DNA of 64,000 nucleotides. Source: Bradyrhizobium sp. WD16. Lineage in GTDB: Bacteria; Pseudomonadota; Alphaproteobacteria; Rhizobiales; Xanthobacteraceae. The notes under the pieces were generated by a model. The model made no database searches. It had not been told where the DNA came from and saw only the letters and a program-made list of their open reading frames with translations. The stretch is from assembly GCF_024181725.1 (NCBI RefSeq), contig NZ_CP028908.1, positions 2,903,501 through 2,967,500 of the forward strand, read 5' to 3'. The position numbers and the translations under genes are program-made. This document shows positions 41,999-51,130 of this stretch, piece after piece; position 1 is the first letter of the stretch, and every line of letters begins with the position of its first letter.

Positions 41999-42772
41999 AT
42001 GGAGCCCAACAGCAGTCGAGCCCGACGTGCAGCGGCGCTCCGCAGCACTCTGTCGCTGGCCGCCTTCATCGCCTTGTGGTGGCTCGGCGCTGTCCTGGCC
42101 GGGTCGCCCCAGTTGCTGCCCTCGCCCGCGGACGTGCTGATCGTCACATGGCGGGAGCTGGCGAGCGGCGCGATGCTCTCCAACATCGGCATCACGCTGT
42201 TGCGCGTCTCGATTGCCTTCTCGCTGTCGATGATCGTCGGCAGCACGATCGGCTACCTCGCCGGGCGCTCGGTGCGCGGCAACGCCTATATCAATCCCTG
42301 GCTGATCATCAGCCTGAACATGCCGGTCCTTCTGGTCATCATTCTCGTCTACATCTGGATCGGTCTGAACGAAACCGCCGCGGTGCTGGCGGTGATCATC
42401 GCCAAGACGCCGACGGTGATCGTGACGATCCGCGAGGGGACGCGGGCCCTCGACCGAGGTCTGGAGGATGTTGCGGCGGTCTTTCATCTTCCCCTGCTGC
42501 GCCGGATGCGCAGGATCGTCCTGCCGCAGCTCTCGCCATATATGGCGGCCGCAGGCCGCAGCGGACTATCGATTACCTGGAAGATCGTCCTGATCGTGGA
42601 ACTGCTCGGGCGACCCAACGGCGTCGGCTTCGAGATGAACCTGTTCTTTCAGAGCTTCAACGTCGCCGGGGTGCTGGCCTACGGTCTTGCCTTCGCCGCG
42701 ATCATGCTGATCGTGGAAACGACCCTTCTGCAGCCATGGGAGCAGCGGGCCAATGCCTGGCGACGTCCTTGA
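41999..42772 (+). CDS. ABC transporter permease (SsuC/TauC-like)
   Basis: A 257-residue permease with about six membrane spans (LSLAAFIALWWLGAVLA, ISIAFSLSMIVGSTIGYLAG, LIISLNMPVLLVIILVYIW) and the EAA loop DVAAVFHLPLLRRMRRIVLPQ. It forms the channel for the upstream binding protein. Its stop overlaps the ATPase gene by 20 bp, so the three genes are one operon. Confidence 0.88.
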   Translation: MEPNSSRARRAAALRSTLSLAAFIALWWLGAVLAGSPQLLPSPADVLIVTWRELASGAMLSNIGITLLRVSIAFSLSMIVGSTIGYLAGRSVRGNAYINPWLIISLNMPVLLVIILVYIWIGLNETAAVLAVIIAKTPTVIVTIREGTRALDRGLEDVAAVFHLPLLRRMRRIVLPQLSPYMAAAGRSGLSITWKIVLIVELLGRPNGVGFEMNLFFQSFNVAGVLAYGLAFAAIMLIVETTLLQPWEQRANAWRRP

Positions 42773-43538
42773 GGTCCGGATCGAGACGAAGACCTACCGT
42801 GCCAATACCGGCCAGGGGCGGAAGGTTCTGCGCGACATCGCCTTCTCCGCGTCGCCGGGCTCGGTTCTGGCCCTGTTCGGTCCATCCGGCACGGGCAAGA
42901 CCACCACGCTGCGCATCGTGACGGGGCTCGATGCCGATTTCGCGGGGCGCATACTGCGTCCCTCCCGGCGGCTCGGCGTGATGTTTCAGGAGCCGAACCT
43001 GGCGCCGTGGCTGACGGTCAATGACAACCTCCGCCTCGTCGTCACCGATGGCGTGCCGGAGCCGGACATCCCGGCCATTCTCGAAGAGGTCGGGGTCGCC
43101 GCTTCGGGCAAGAGCCTTCCCCGCCAGCTCTCGCTCGGCATGGCGAGGCGCGTCGCCTTCGCGCGGGCGCTGGCGGTGTCGCCAGGCGTGCTGATCCTCG
43201 ACGAGCCGTTCGCATCGCTCGACCGGCAGGCGGCCGGCGGTCTTGCCGCGGTGATCAGGCATCGGGCGGACGACATGGGAACGACGGTGCTGCTCGCGAC
43301 CCACGATCTCGATCATGTGCTCCCGATCGCGGATCGCATTTTGATCCTGTTCGGCCAGCCGGCCAGGCTGGTTGCGGATGTCGCGCTGCCGTCCAAGATG
43401 GATGCCGGGGCAAGGATGCAGTTTCGGGGAGAACTCCTCGCCCGCTTTCCTTTCCTGGGAACCATCGAAGAGAATGCGCCGCCGGAATCATCCGGCCCGC
43501 CCGCCATTGGACCCTCGCCGCCCCCGGGCGACGGCTGA
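42753..43538 (+). CDS. ABC transporter ATPase (SsuB/TauB-like)
   Basis: A 261-residue ABC ATPase: Walker A FGPSGTGKTTT, Walker B GVLILDEPFASLD and the H-loop LLATHDLDHVL. The signature reads LSLGMARRVAFARAL in place of LSGGMRQR; the second glycine is kept. It drives the permease encoded upstream. The C-terminal tail is proline-rich (SGPPAIGPSPPPGDG). Confidence 0.88.
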   Translation: MPGDVLEVRIETKTYRANTGQGRKVLRDIAFSASPGSVLALFGPSGTGKTTTLRIVTGLDADFAGRILRPSRRLGVMFQEPNLAPWLTVNDNLRLVVTDGVPEPDIPAILEEVGVAASGKSLPRQLSLGMARRVAFARALAVSPGVLILDEPFASLDRQAAGGLAAVIRHRADDMGTTVLLATHDLDHVLPIADRILILFGQPARLVADVALPSKMDAGARMQFRGELLARFPFLGTIEENAPPESSGPPAIGPSPPPGDG

Positions 43539-43645
43539 GGCCACCGTTTACGAGGCGGAACGATCACTGGCGGGAGGCTGGCCGTGATCCCATATCGTCC
43601 AGGGTCTCGATCAAATTCGGCGCGTCGACCTCCGGGAGATGCGAT

Positions 43646-44059
43646 ATGCGCAAATCGTCCAGGATCAGGGCATCCACCAGCAAGTCGTCGACGAAGAAGT
43701 CATCCGCGAGCAAGTCATCGGGCGACAGATCGCCGGCAAGGAGGACGCCGAAGACCTCAGCTGCCAAATCCAACTCTCCGGAATTCAAGTCATCTGGATC
43801 CCGGCCATCCGGATCCACGCCGTCCAAGTCCAGACCATTCAAGGTCGGCGATCATGTCGGCTGGAATTCGGAGGCCGGCCGGATCAGCGGCCGAATCGTG
43901 CGGGTGCACACCCGTGACGTGGTCCGCGGCGGCTATGTTCATCACGCCAGTGCGGATGATCCGAACTACGAGATCAAGAGCGACAGGACCGACCACCTCG
44001 CCCTGCACAAGGCTCGGGCGCTGCGGCATCTGCGCCGGAAAGCGCAATCGGCATCCTGA
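43646..44059 (+). CDS. DUF2945 (hypervirulence-associated Tudor-like) protein
   Basis: A 137-residue protein. The last 70 residues are a DUF2945-type domain (FKVGDHVGWNSEAGRISGRIV, then YVHHASADDPNYEIKSDRTDH). The first 65 are a low-complexity Ser/Lys/Arg stretch (repeated SxSKSS motifs), unusual for bacteria and likely disordered or DNA-binding. The function is unknown. The adjacent DUF488 gene is a frequent partner of such small genes. Confidence 0.7.
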   Translation: MRKSSRIRASTSKSSTKKSSASKSSGDRSPARRTPKTSAAKSNSPEFKSSGSRPSGSTPSKSRPFKVGDHVGWNSEAGRISGRIVRVHTRDVVRGGYVHHASADDPNYEIKSDRTDHLALHKARALRHLRRKAQSAS

Positions 44060-44088
44060 CATGGAGGCGGCCCGGACCGGATCTGCGC

Positions 44089-44712
44089 ATGGCCTTGCCA
44101 TTCTACACCATCGGTCACGCGAGGCGTCCGATCAATGAGTTCGTCGGATTGCTGCAATCGTCGGCCGTGACGCTGGTCGCCGACGTCCGGACCGTGCCGC
44201 GCTCGCGCACCAATCCGCAATATGACGCGACGGTGTTGCCGCAGGCGCTTTGTGCCGCCGGCATCGGCTATGAGCATATCCCGGCGCTCGGAGGGCTGCG
44301 CGGCCGGTCGCGGGATGTGCCGCCGCAGACCAACGCGTACTGGCAGAACGCGAGCTTCCACAATTATGCCGACTACGCCATGAGCGGAGCCTTCCGCGCC
44401 GGCCTTCTGCATCTGAGGGAACTGGGCCGCGAGCGCAGTTGCGCCATCATGTGCGCGGAAACGCTGTGGTGGCGCTGTCACCGGCGGATCATCGCCGACT
44501 ATCTGCTGGCGGCGGGCGAAACCGTCTTTCACATCCTCGGGCCCCGGCACGTCGATCCGGCGCAAATGAATGCCGCGGCGCGGGTGCAGCCTTCAGGCGC
44601 GCTGGCTTATCCGGCCGACGAGCCGTCGCTGCAGGCTCCGGTAAGCGTGACACCCGCTTCACCTCTTGCCTCAGGCCCGGCGCTTCACCATAGGCCGGGG
44701 ATGAGACGATAG
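44089..44712 (+). CDS. DUF488 family protein
   Basis: A 207-residue protein with DUF488 marks: FYTIGHARRPINEFVGLL, LVADVRTVPRSRTNPQYDA, IPALGGLRGR, and a Cys-containing ETLWWRCHRRIIADYL loop. The role is not established in general. It lies 29 bp after the DUF2945 gene and its end overlaps the convergent methyltransferase gene by 28 bp. The C-terminal 35 residues are proline-rich and may not be conserved. Confidence 0.8.
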   Translation: MALPFYTIGHARRPINEFVGLLQSSAVTLVADVRTVPRSRTNPQYDATVLPQALCAAGIGYEHIPALGGLRGRSRDVPPQTNAYWQNASFHNYADYAMSGAFRAGLLHLRELGRERSCAIMCAETLWWRCHRRIIADYLLAAGETVFHILGPRHVDPAQMNAAARVQPSGALAYPADEPSLQAPVSVTPASPLASGPALHHRPGMRR

Positions 44713-45371
44713 CGCACGCGCGCGGCATAGGCCGTATAGCCCTTAAGTTCAGCGCGCAGGGTCTGCTCCTCCCTGGTCGCGCGCCAGGCGATCGCCACGA
44801 TGAGCGCGAGCGCGAGAGCGAGACCGAGCCAGGAGCCGAGCAGCAGCGGAATGCCGAGGAATAGAAACACGGCGCTGGCATACATCGGATGCCGGACGAC
44901 CGCGTAGGGGCCGGTGTCGATTGGCCTCTGGCCTTGCTGGATCTTCACCACTGGCGCGGCATAGGCATTGACGCGGAAGGTCAGCCACGTTCCATAGCCA
45001 TTGATCGCGATGAAGACGACGCCGACAACCTGCAGCCAGAGCGGCACCGCATGAAAGCCGGTGCGCGCGGCGTCCCACCCCATCAAGGCCAGCCAGCCGC
45101 AGAACGCGAGCATGAAGAGGCCGAGCCAGACCCGGTCCCACGGCTTCTGTTCGCGCTGGAGCGGCGACGCCATCCGCTCGCGCAGCAGGGCCGGACTGCT
45201 TTTCGACAGCCAGAGGATCATGGCGCCGCCGCTGGCGGCGAAGATCGCAATCATGATCCAGCCTGCAGGATAATCGAGACTGCCGGTCGGAACCATGACC
45301 AGGGCTGCCATCAACGCTGTCCAGGCGGCCAGCTGGAGCAGATAGACAACCATCTCTCGGGCTTGGACCAT
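44685..45371 (-). CDS. membrane methyltransferase-type protein (ICMT/PEMT-like)
   Basis: A 228-residue integral membrane protein with about five membrane spans and the conserved C-terminal segment GPYAVVRHPMYASAVFLFLG and REEQTLRAELKGYTAYAARVRYR that define isoprenylcysteine methyltransferase-like and phospholipid methyltransferase-like proteins. It probably transfers a methyl group from SAM to a lipophilic substrate. The ATG at 45371 has GAGG about 7 bases before it; a longer frame is shadow. Confidence 0.8.
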   Translation of the reverse strand: MVQAREMVVYLLQLAAWTALMAALVMVPTGSLDYPAGWIMIAIFAASGGAMILWLSKSSPALLRERMASPLQREQKPWDRVWLGLFMLAFCGWLALMGWDAARTGFHAVPLWLQVVGVVFIAINGYGTWLTFRVNAYAAPVVKIQQGQRPIDTGPYAVVRHPMYASAVFLFLGIPLLLGSWLGLALALALIVAIAWRATREEQTLRAELKGYTAYAARVRYRLIPGLW

Positions 45372-45479
45372 GACGCAACCTCGCCGCGCTCGACCGCAGA
45401 AGGCCAATCTGGCGGATCTATATGGCGGCACAGGCCGGATGCGCAAGACCGCACTCTGGCAACCTCATCAGCGTTGTCG

Positions 45480-45686
45480 TTGCCCCTGCCATTCATCGCC
45501 GATAAGACCGAGCTCGACGTCCAGCAGCCGCAGTGCGCGGTGAATGATCTGATCGATGCGTTGGAATTGTCGCGGAACCGCGTCGACGTCTTGGCGCTGC
45601 GGGCGGAGAGCCAGTCGCTGGCGACGATGCTGGCATCGCAGGCGGTCCGGTTTCTCAAAACCTGGCTCGGCGGGATCAATGGCTGA
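45480..45686 (+). CDS. possible small protein, no ATG
   Basis: A plus-strand frame with protein-like character (DVQQPQCAVNDLIDALELSR and QSLATMLASQAVRFLKTWLG) ends at 45686, but the only nearby start is a TTG at 45480 and there is no ribosome site. The minus strand is less convincing. It may be a remnant. Confidence 0.25.
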   Translation: MPLPFIADKTELDVQQPQCAVNDLIDALELSRNRVDVLALRAESQSLATMLASQAVRFLKTWLGGING

Positions 45687-45731
45687 CGGCGCGGGCGGCA
45701 AGCCAGAATCAGACTTGGCTGCGGCAGCAGG

Positions 45732-46052
45732 CTAATGCGTGCTCGGCCGCTTGGGCCGGCGGCGGCTTGGCTGCAGAACGGCTTTGGCGCATGGGATCGC
45801 TGTCGTGTCCCGGCTCTCCGCCAGCCGCACCGCAGCGGGCGGCCTCGCTTCCTTCGGCCGATAGGCCGCGACCGCGTTTTCCAGCAGTCGAATACCCTTA
45901 TGCTCCCACAGGATCAGGTCGCGGTCATCGATGACGCTGATCAGCTCGGAGAGCGCACGCATTTCGGAGATGTCGCGATCGTTTCGGTCCGTGGCTTTCA
46001 GTTCGGCCAGGCGCTGCCGCACGGCCGTCAGAAACGAGGATGCATTGACCAT
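45732..46052 (-). CDS. hypothetical protein, 106 aa
   Basis: A small soluble protein (MVNASSFLTAVRQRLAELKA, then RALSELISVIDDRDLILWEHKG) with a predicted helical first half and a basic, disordered tail (PSRRRPKRPSTH). I do not recognise it. The ATG at 46052 is the best start, with a weak ribosome site. It stands alone between the preceding genes and an IS element. Confidence 0.5.
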   Translation of the reverse strand: MVNASSFLTAVRQRLAELKATDRNDRDISEMRALSELISVIDDRDLILWEHKGIRLLENAVAAYRPKEARPPAAVRLAESRDTTAIPCAKAVLQPSRRRPKRPSTH

Positions 46053-46289
46053 CGTGATGCTAAGTCCCGCCCCACCTGTTGCTGTTGCGGGAATCCCTAG
46101 CATTGGTGTGCGCCCCGCACGAGACCGAGAACTGCCAAGGATCGGCCCCGCACAATCAGAATTTGAGCAGCATTATAGTTCCTGTCTTCGCGCTCCGGGC
46201 GCAAGGAGCGGCAATGGCCTGCAGGAAAGGCAGCCATCGACGAGAGTCTGGCGGGTGGGGCCATGACGACGAACCAAAAAACTTGGATC
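46053..46289. other. intergenic, IS flank
   Basis: No gene or structured RNA seen between the hypothetical gene and the IS256-like element. Confidence 0.3.
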
Positions 46290-47683
46290 GTGTCCCCTGG
46301 CGTGGTGTAGCTGAGTGCGGATCACCACGTTCGCCGGCGTGGGCCGGATCGGTCAGCTGGCGATTGCCGGGAAGCTGACGGCAGGATCATCGCCCAACGG
46401 GGCGATGGTTTCCAGTGTCATGTAACGGCCGCGCTGGACCGCCCACTCATCGTTCTGCTCGAGCAGGATCGCGCCACCAGGCGTGTGATCGCGTCCTCGT
46501 TGGGAAAGATGCCGACCACCTCGGTTCTGCGTTTGATTTCGCCGTTGACGCGCTCGAGCCGGTTGGTCGAGTGCAACTTGGTGCGGTGTGTGGCCGGGAA
46601 GCTCATATAGGCGAGTACGTCGGTCTCCGCCTCATCAAGGAACGCCGCAAGCTTTGGCAGCTTGGGCCGCAGTTGATCGGCGACGCGCCGCCATTGCACC
46701 CGGGCTGCTTCGGCGTCGTCCTGGGCAAACGCAGTGGCGATGAACGCAGAGACGATGCGCCGGCCGCCCTTGCCAGCGTGCGCAAGGGCGTTGCGCATGA
46801 AGTGGACACGGCAGCGCTGCCAGCTGGCATTCAAGACCTTGCCGACCGTGGCCTTGATCCCCTCATGGGCGTCGGAGACCACCAGCTTGACGCCGCGTAA
46901 TCCGCGCCGCGCCAGCTTGCGCAGGAATGCGGTCCAGAACGTCTCGGCCTCTGACGGGCCGATGTCCATGCCGAGTACCTCGCGCCGGCCGTCGCTATTG
47001 ACGCCCACCGCGATGATCACCGCGACCGAGACGATACGCCCGTTCTGGCGCACCTTCACGTAGGTGGCGTCGATCCACAGGTAGGGCCAATCGCCTTCGA
47101 TCGGACGGGTGAGGAAGGCCTTCACCTTGTCGTCGATCTCACCGCACAACCGCGACACCTGGCTCTTGGAGATGCCGCTGTCGCCTGCACCAGATCGTCG
47201 ACCGAGCGGGTGGATACGCCCTGGACGTAGGCCTTCTGCACCACCGCCGTGAGTGCCTTCTCGGCCATCCGCCGTGGTGCCAGAAAGCCGGGGAAGTAGA
47301 AGCCTTTGCGCAGCTTGGGAATGCGCAGCTCGACCGTGCCGGCGCGGGTCTCCTAGTTCCGGTCGCGATGGCCGTTGCGCTGAGCTAGGCGCCCCTGGCT
47401 CTTCTCGCCGTAAGCAGCTCCCGTCAGTCCCTCGACCTCCAGCTCCATGAGCCGGTGGGCGGCAAAGCCGATCATCTCGCGCAAAAGATCAGCGTCTGGG
47501 ATCCTATCCACAAGCGTGCGCAGGTTCATCATGTCGTCGGTCATTGGTGGTTCCTCGAATCAGGTTGGTGTCACAACACGAACCTTACCGACGAATTATC
47601 GGTGACCACCCGCAAAGCCGCTCGCTCGCTACGGCGCTATTGGGCGAGCGGCTTCGCTCCAGCCACGCCACCAGATGGGACAC
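46290..47683 (-). mobile_element. decayed IS256-family insertion sequence
   Basis: An element of about 1.4 kb, the normal size for IS256. Both ends begin with GTGTCCC inward (46290-46296 and the complement of 47677-47683), followed by similar TGGCGTGG blocks, so these are the likely inverted repeats. No clean target duplication was seen. It lies 170 bp upstream of the TonB-receptor gene and could affect its promoter. Confidence 0.7.
46353..47544 (-). pseudogene. IS256-family transposase with several lesions
   Basis: The first part (MTDDMMNLRTLVDRIPDADL, then AAYGEKSQGRLAQRNGHRDRN) ends at a TAG where the family has tryptophan (TGG to TAG). The reading resumes with [21 protein letters not shown] frameshift follows near VQA. 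The central piece has two catalytic aspartates (WIDATYVKV, VVSDAHEGI) and the block NRLERVNGEIKRR. A one-base deletion after DAITRLV shifts the C-terminus (AILLEQNDE) to another frame. At least three lesions make it inactive. Full length would be about 400 residues. Confidence 0.85.
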
Positions 47684-47815
47684 AACCCTTGTTGACTCCT
47701 TGTGAAACCAGCGCGAGCCGGCGCTCGAACGTCATCAAGAGTGAGACGCCGATCCGCAATCACAAAGCCAGCGTGCGTTGGGGGTTATCGCGACCTTGCT
47801 TAACGGTACGATCTC

Positions 47816-47825
47816 TTGTTAACAA
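47816..47825. promoter_or_regulatory. palindrome upstream of the TonB receptor
   Basis: Perfect 10-bp palindrome TTGTTAACAA 28 bp before the start codon, in the expected operator or promoter position for a metal-responsive repressor. It does not match a Fur or Irr consensus I can cite. Confidence 0.3.
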
Positions 47826-47853
47826 TGTCATACTCGCAAATAAGGAGAGGTCG

Positions 47854-50235
47854 TTGAACGGGATTGTAGGGGGGGGCGTCGGGCGCACCGCATTCTCTGG
47901 ATTCGGACGCTTGCATTTCACAAATCTGCCGTCGGCTGCGGCTCGGTCTTTGTCGTTACCGCAGCCTCAGCCTGGGCGAATGCAGCGTTCAGCCACAATG
48001 GCCTCTGTCTGCTTTGCAGCTGTCTGCACTTGCTGTGCAGACGACGCAGCAGCGCAAACCGTTCTCCCATCTGTGACAGTTGATGCGCCCGTCGTCCGTC
48101 AGAGGGCCCAGCCGAAACGCGCAGTTCGACCAGTGCGAGAGGCCCAACGCCGCTCGTCACGCGCGCGACGACCAAACGCGTCACCCGAAGAACCCAATCC
48201 AGCCGCCTCGGATGCACGCCCTGCAATCGCGGAGCGTGGTAATGGCCCGGTCGACGGCTACCGCGCCACCCGCACCACCAGCGGCACGAAAACGGATGCT
48301 CTGCTCAAGGATATCCCACAGGAAATCGTGGTCGTCCCCAGACAGGTCCTTGAAGATCGAAACGCGACGACCGTCGCTGGAGCGCTCGATGTCGTGGGCG
48401 GCGTGACCCGAGGCAACAATTTCGGTGGATTGAACAATTACGAATTCAACATCCGCGGGTTCCCGACCCGTAATGCGGCCAAGAACGGCATCTCCGCCGT
48501 CCGCCGTTATGAGCCGGATGACGCCGCCAATGTCGAACGCGTGGAAGTCATGATGGGGCCATCCGGCGCGCTTTATGGACGAAGCGATCCAAGCGGCTTC
48601 TACAACGTGATCACCAAGCAGCCGCTTGACCGCAATGTCGTGACAGCGACGGGCACGGTCGGATCCTACGGTGTGCGTCGCGCAACCATTGACGCGAACC
48701 AGGTACTGTCTCAGGACAAGGCTTGGCTTGGCCGCGTCAACGTTGCGGTCGATCAGCGCGATAGCTTCCGTGATTTCAATCATAGCGAGCGGGTATTTGT
48801 CGCGCCGGTGATCTCGTACACGCCATCCGCGGATTGGCGCGTGACGTTTGAGGCCGAATACCTGAAGGACGATCGGCCGTTCGATCGCGGTTTGGTCGCG
48901 ATCAACAAGAATGTGGGCTCCCTGCCGATATCCCGCTTCCTCGGCGAGCCTAACGACGGACCTATCCGCAATCAGTATGCTTTGGCGACCGCGCGCGTCG
49001 AACACGATATCAACAAGGATTGGCTCGTCAGATTTGCTACCCAGTACAAGGAAGGGAGCCTGTACGGTTGGACGGCCGAGCCCGTTTCGGTCAATGCAGC
49101 CGGCACCCTCACTCGCCGCAACACCTTCCGAGACTACAATTGGGCGTCCTCCAATTCTCAATTTGAAACGGTCGGCCATTTTGGCATCGGCGGCCTCAAG
49201 AATACGCTTTTGGCGGGAGTTGAGTACGAGCACTACACCGCTCGCGAAGATTATCGGCGGTCCGACAATACGACGAGCCCCTACAGCATCAATGCCTTCA
49301 ATCCCGTCTATGGTCAGGTGAAGGCCCCCGTCAGCATCTATTCGCTTTTCACCGATCGCGTCGACACCTACGGACTCTACGGATCGCTGCAGACAGAATG
49401 GACCCCCCAGATCAAGACGCTCGTTGGATTGCGCTACGACAACTACAATCAGGATGCGCGGCAGTTGATCACCGGCCAGCGCATCACACAGAATCCTGAT
49501 CCGGTCATTCCAAAGGCCGGGGTGACCTACGAGATCATCCCGAACTTCACCCTTTTTGCCGATGTCGCGAAATCCTTCCGACCAAACTTAGACTCCGACA
49601 CCGGCTTCACTGGAACATCGACGGGGCAAGCATTCGCGCCGGAAACCGGAATAGGCTACGAGGCCGGTGCCAAGTGGGAGCTGCTCAACAACACGCTTAG
49701 TGTGACGGCTGCGGCATTCAAGATCGTCAAGGAAAATGTTCTGACCGCTGACCCTGCCAACCCGGGATTCAATACGACTGCGGGACAGGTCACGAGCACC
49801 GGATTCGACGTCAACGTGGTCGGAAACCTCACACGCGAACTACGGGTGATCGGCGGCTATGCCTATACGGACGCCCGAGTCACCAAGGACATCACGATTC
49901 CCGCCGGCGCGCGATTCCCGAACGTTCCACTGAACAGTGGATCGATGATGGCCGTATACGAGTGGCGCTCGGGACCGTTCAGCGGACTTGGTCTCGGCGG
50001 AGGCGTGTCGGTGGTCGGATCTCGTGCCGGCGACACCACCGGCGGCACATTCACCGTTCCCGGTTACACGAAGTTCGACGCGCTCGCCTACTACAGCATC
50101 AACAGCACCACGAAAATATCGCTCAATATCTACAACATCACGAACCGCGTCTATTACGAACAGGTTCGCTCCGCGACCAACATCTATCCCGGTCAGCCCC
50201 GCTCGGTGTGGCTGACCCTGAAGAGCACATTCTGA
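47854..50235 (+). CDS. TonB-dependent siderophore/metallophore receptor
   Basis: A 793-residue outer-membrane receptor. A signal (AAVCTCCADDAAAQ) and a proline/arginine-rich linker precede the plug (DALLKDIPQEIVVVPRQVLE, GGVTRGNNFGGLNNYEFNIR, then GPSGALYGRSDPSGFYNVIT) and the beta-barrel with the final strand WLTLKSTF ending in phenylalanine. It resembles siderophore-type receptors (FhuA/FpvA group). I use the TTG at 47854 because AAGGAGAGG ends 3 bases before it. It heads a cluster with a methyltransferase and a peptide/nickel-type ABC transporter, so the ligand may be a metal-chelate that is then imported. An IS256 remnant lies just upstream. Confidence 0.88.
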   Translation: MNGIVGGGVGRTAFSGFGRLHFTNLPSAAARSLSLPQPQPGRMQRSATMASVCFAAVCTCCADDAAAQTVLPSVTVDAPVVRQRAQPKRAVRPVREAQRRSSRARRPNASPEEPNPAASDARPAIAERGNGPVDGYRATRTTSGTKTDALLKDIPQEIVVVPRQVLEDRNATTVAGALDVVGGVTRGNNFGGLNNYEFNIRGFPTRNAAKNGISAVRRYEPDDAANVERVEVMMGPSGALYGRSDPSGFYNVITKQPLDRNVVTATGTVGSYGVRRATIDANQVLSQDKAWLGRVNVAVDQRDSFRDFNHSERVFVAPVISYTPSADWRVTFEAEYLKDDRPFDRGLVAINKNVGSLPISRFLGEPNDGPIRNQYALATARVEHDINKDWLVRFATQYKEGSLYGWTAEPVSVNAAGTLTRRNTFRDYNWASSNSQFETVGHFGIGGLKNTLLAGVEYEHYTAREDYRRSDNTTSPYSINAFNPVYGQVKAPVSIYSLFTDRVDTYGLYGSLQTEWTPQIKTLVGLRYDNYNQDARQLITGQRITQNPDPVIPKAGVTYEIIPNFTLFADVAKSFRPNLDSDTGFTGTSTGQAFAPETGIGYEAGAKWELLNNTLSVTAAAFKIVKENVLTADPANPGFNTTAGQVTSTGFDVNVVGNLTRELRVIGGYAYTDARVTKDITIPAGARFPNVPLNSGSMMAVYEWRSGPFSGLGLGGGVSVVGSRAGDTTGGTFTVPGYTKFDALAYYSINSTTKISLNIYNITNRVYYEQVRSATNIYPGQPRSVWLTLKSTF

Positions 50236-50314
50236 CGGCACGGTTGCGGCATCGCGACGTCTCCAGTGTCTTCGAGGAGGAAACGGCATTTCTCATCCCC
50301 GATCTAATTTCGCG

Positions 50315-51067
50315 TTGAAGGAGGAAATCCGCGAGTATTGGAGCCGGAGAGCCGACACCTTCGATCAGTCGCCTTTTCACGGCATGCAAGCACCTGGCGA
50401 GAAGACGGCCTGGCTCGAATTGATCGGGCGACATGTCGCCGCCCTAGCCGGGTCCGACGTATTGGAGCTCGCCTTCGGTACCGGGGAGATCACGACGGTT
50501 TTGCTGGCGCTAGGCTTTCGCGTCACCGGGTTGGACTTGACAGAAGCGATGCTTCGAAAGGCAAAGGCGAAACACGCCGGTGCTGCCGACCTGTCGCTTT
50601 TTCTGGGGGATGCGGAGGATACGCGGGAAGGTGACGAAAGCCACGATGCGATCGTGATGCGGCATCTCGTATGGACACTGATCGACCCCATAACCGCTTT
50701 CCGCGATTGGTACCGGGTCGTCCGCCCCGGGGGCCGGATCGTGATCATCGACGGCGATTTCGCGGAAACCTCGTTCGTAAAGCGCTGGCGCAGAAAACTG
50801 TCGCAGTGGATGGAAAAGCTGGAGGGCCCCAAGGGGCCGGTAATCGATTGGGCTGCGCATGAAGCAATCATGCGACAGATCTTTTTTAGCCGAGGCCTGA
50901 AGCCCGGCGTGCTTCAATCGATGCTGGCCGAGGCCGGCTTTATCGATTTCAAGATCGAAGGACTCGGATCGATCCGGAAAGCGCAACTCCGGGGTGCCAG
51001 TTTGTCGGCACGTCTGAAAACCGGGATCTCGGACAGTTTCATTCTGTCTTGCGCAAAGCCGCGATGA
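50315..51067 (+). CDS. class I SAM-dependent methyltransferase
   Basis: A 250-residue methyltransferase with the SAM motif VLELAFGTGEITTVLL (motif I), a GLDLTEAMLRKAKAK acidic residue loop (motif II) and DGDFAE/VVRPGGRIVIIDG (motif III). It could modify the imported ligand or a metallophore precursor. The start is unclear: the TTG at 50315 has no ribosome site upstream, while GAGGAGG at 50274-50280 precedes only an ATT in this frame and a second AAGGAGG lies inside the frame. It follows the receptor by 79 bp and precedes the transporter on the same strand. Confidence 0.8.
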   Translation: MKEEIREYWSRRADTFDQSPFHGMQAPGEKTAWLELIGRHVAALAGSDVLELAFGTGEITTVLLALGFRVTGLDLTEAMLRKAKAKHAGAADLSLFLGDAEDTREGDESHDAIVMRHLVWTLIDPITAFRDWYRVVRPGGRIVIIDGDFAETSFVKRWRRKLSQWMEKLEGPKGPVIDWAAHEAIMRQIFFSRGLKPGVLQSMLAEAGFIDFKIEGLGSIRKAQLRGASLSARLKTGISDSFILSCAKPR

Positions 51068-51130
51068 TGGTCGAGACGCTCGCTTCGTCGATCACGCTTC
51101 CGGCGCGGACCGCGCGGTCGCGGTTGCGGG

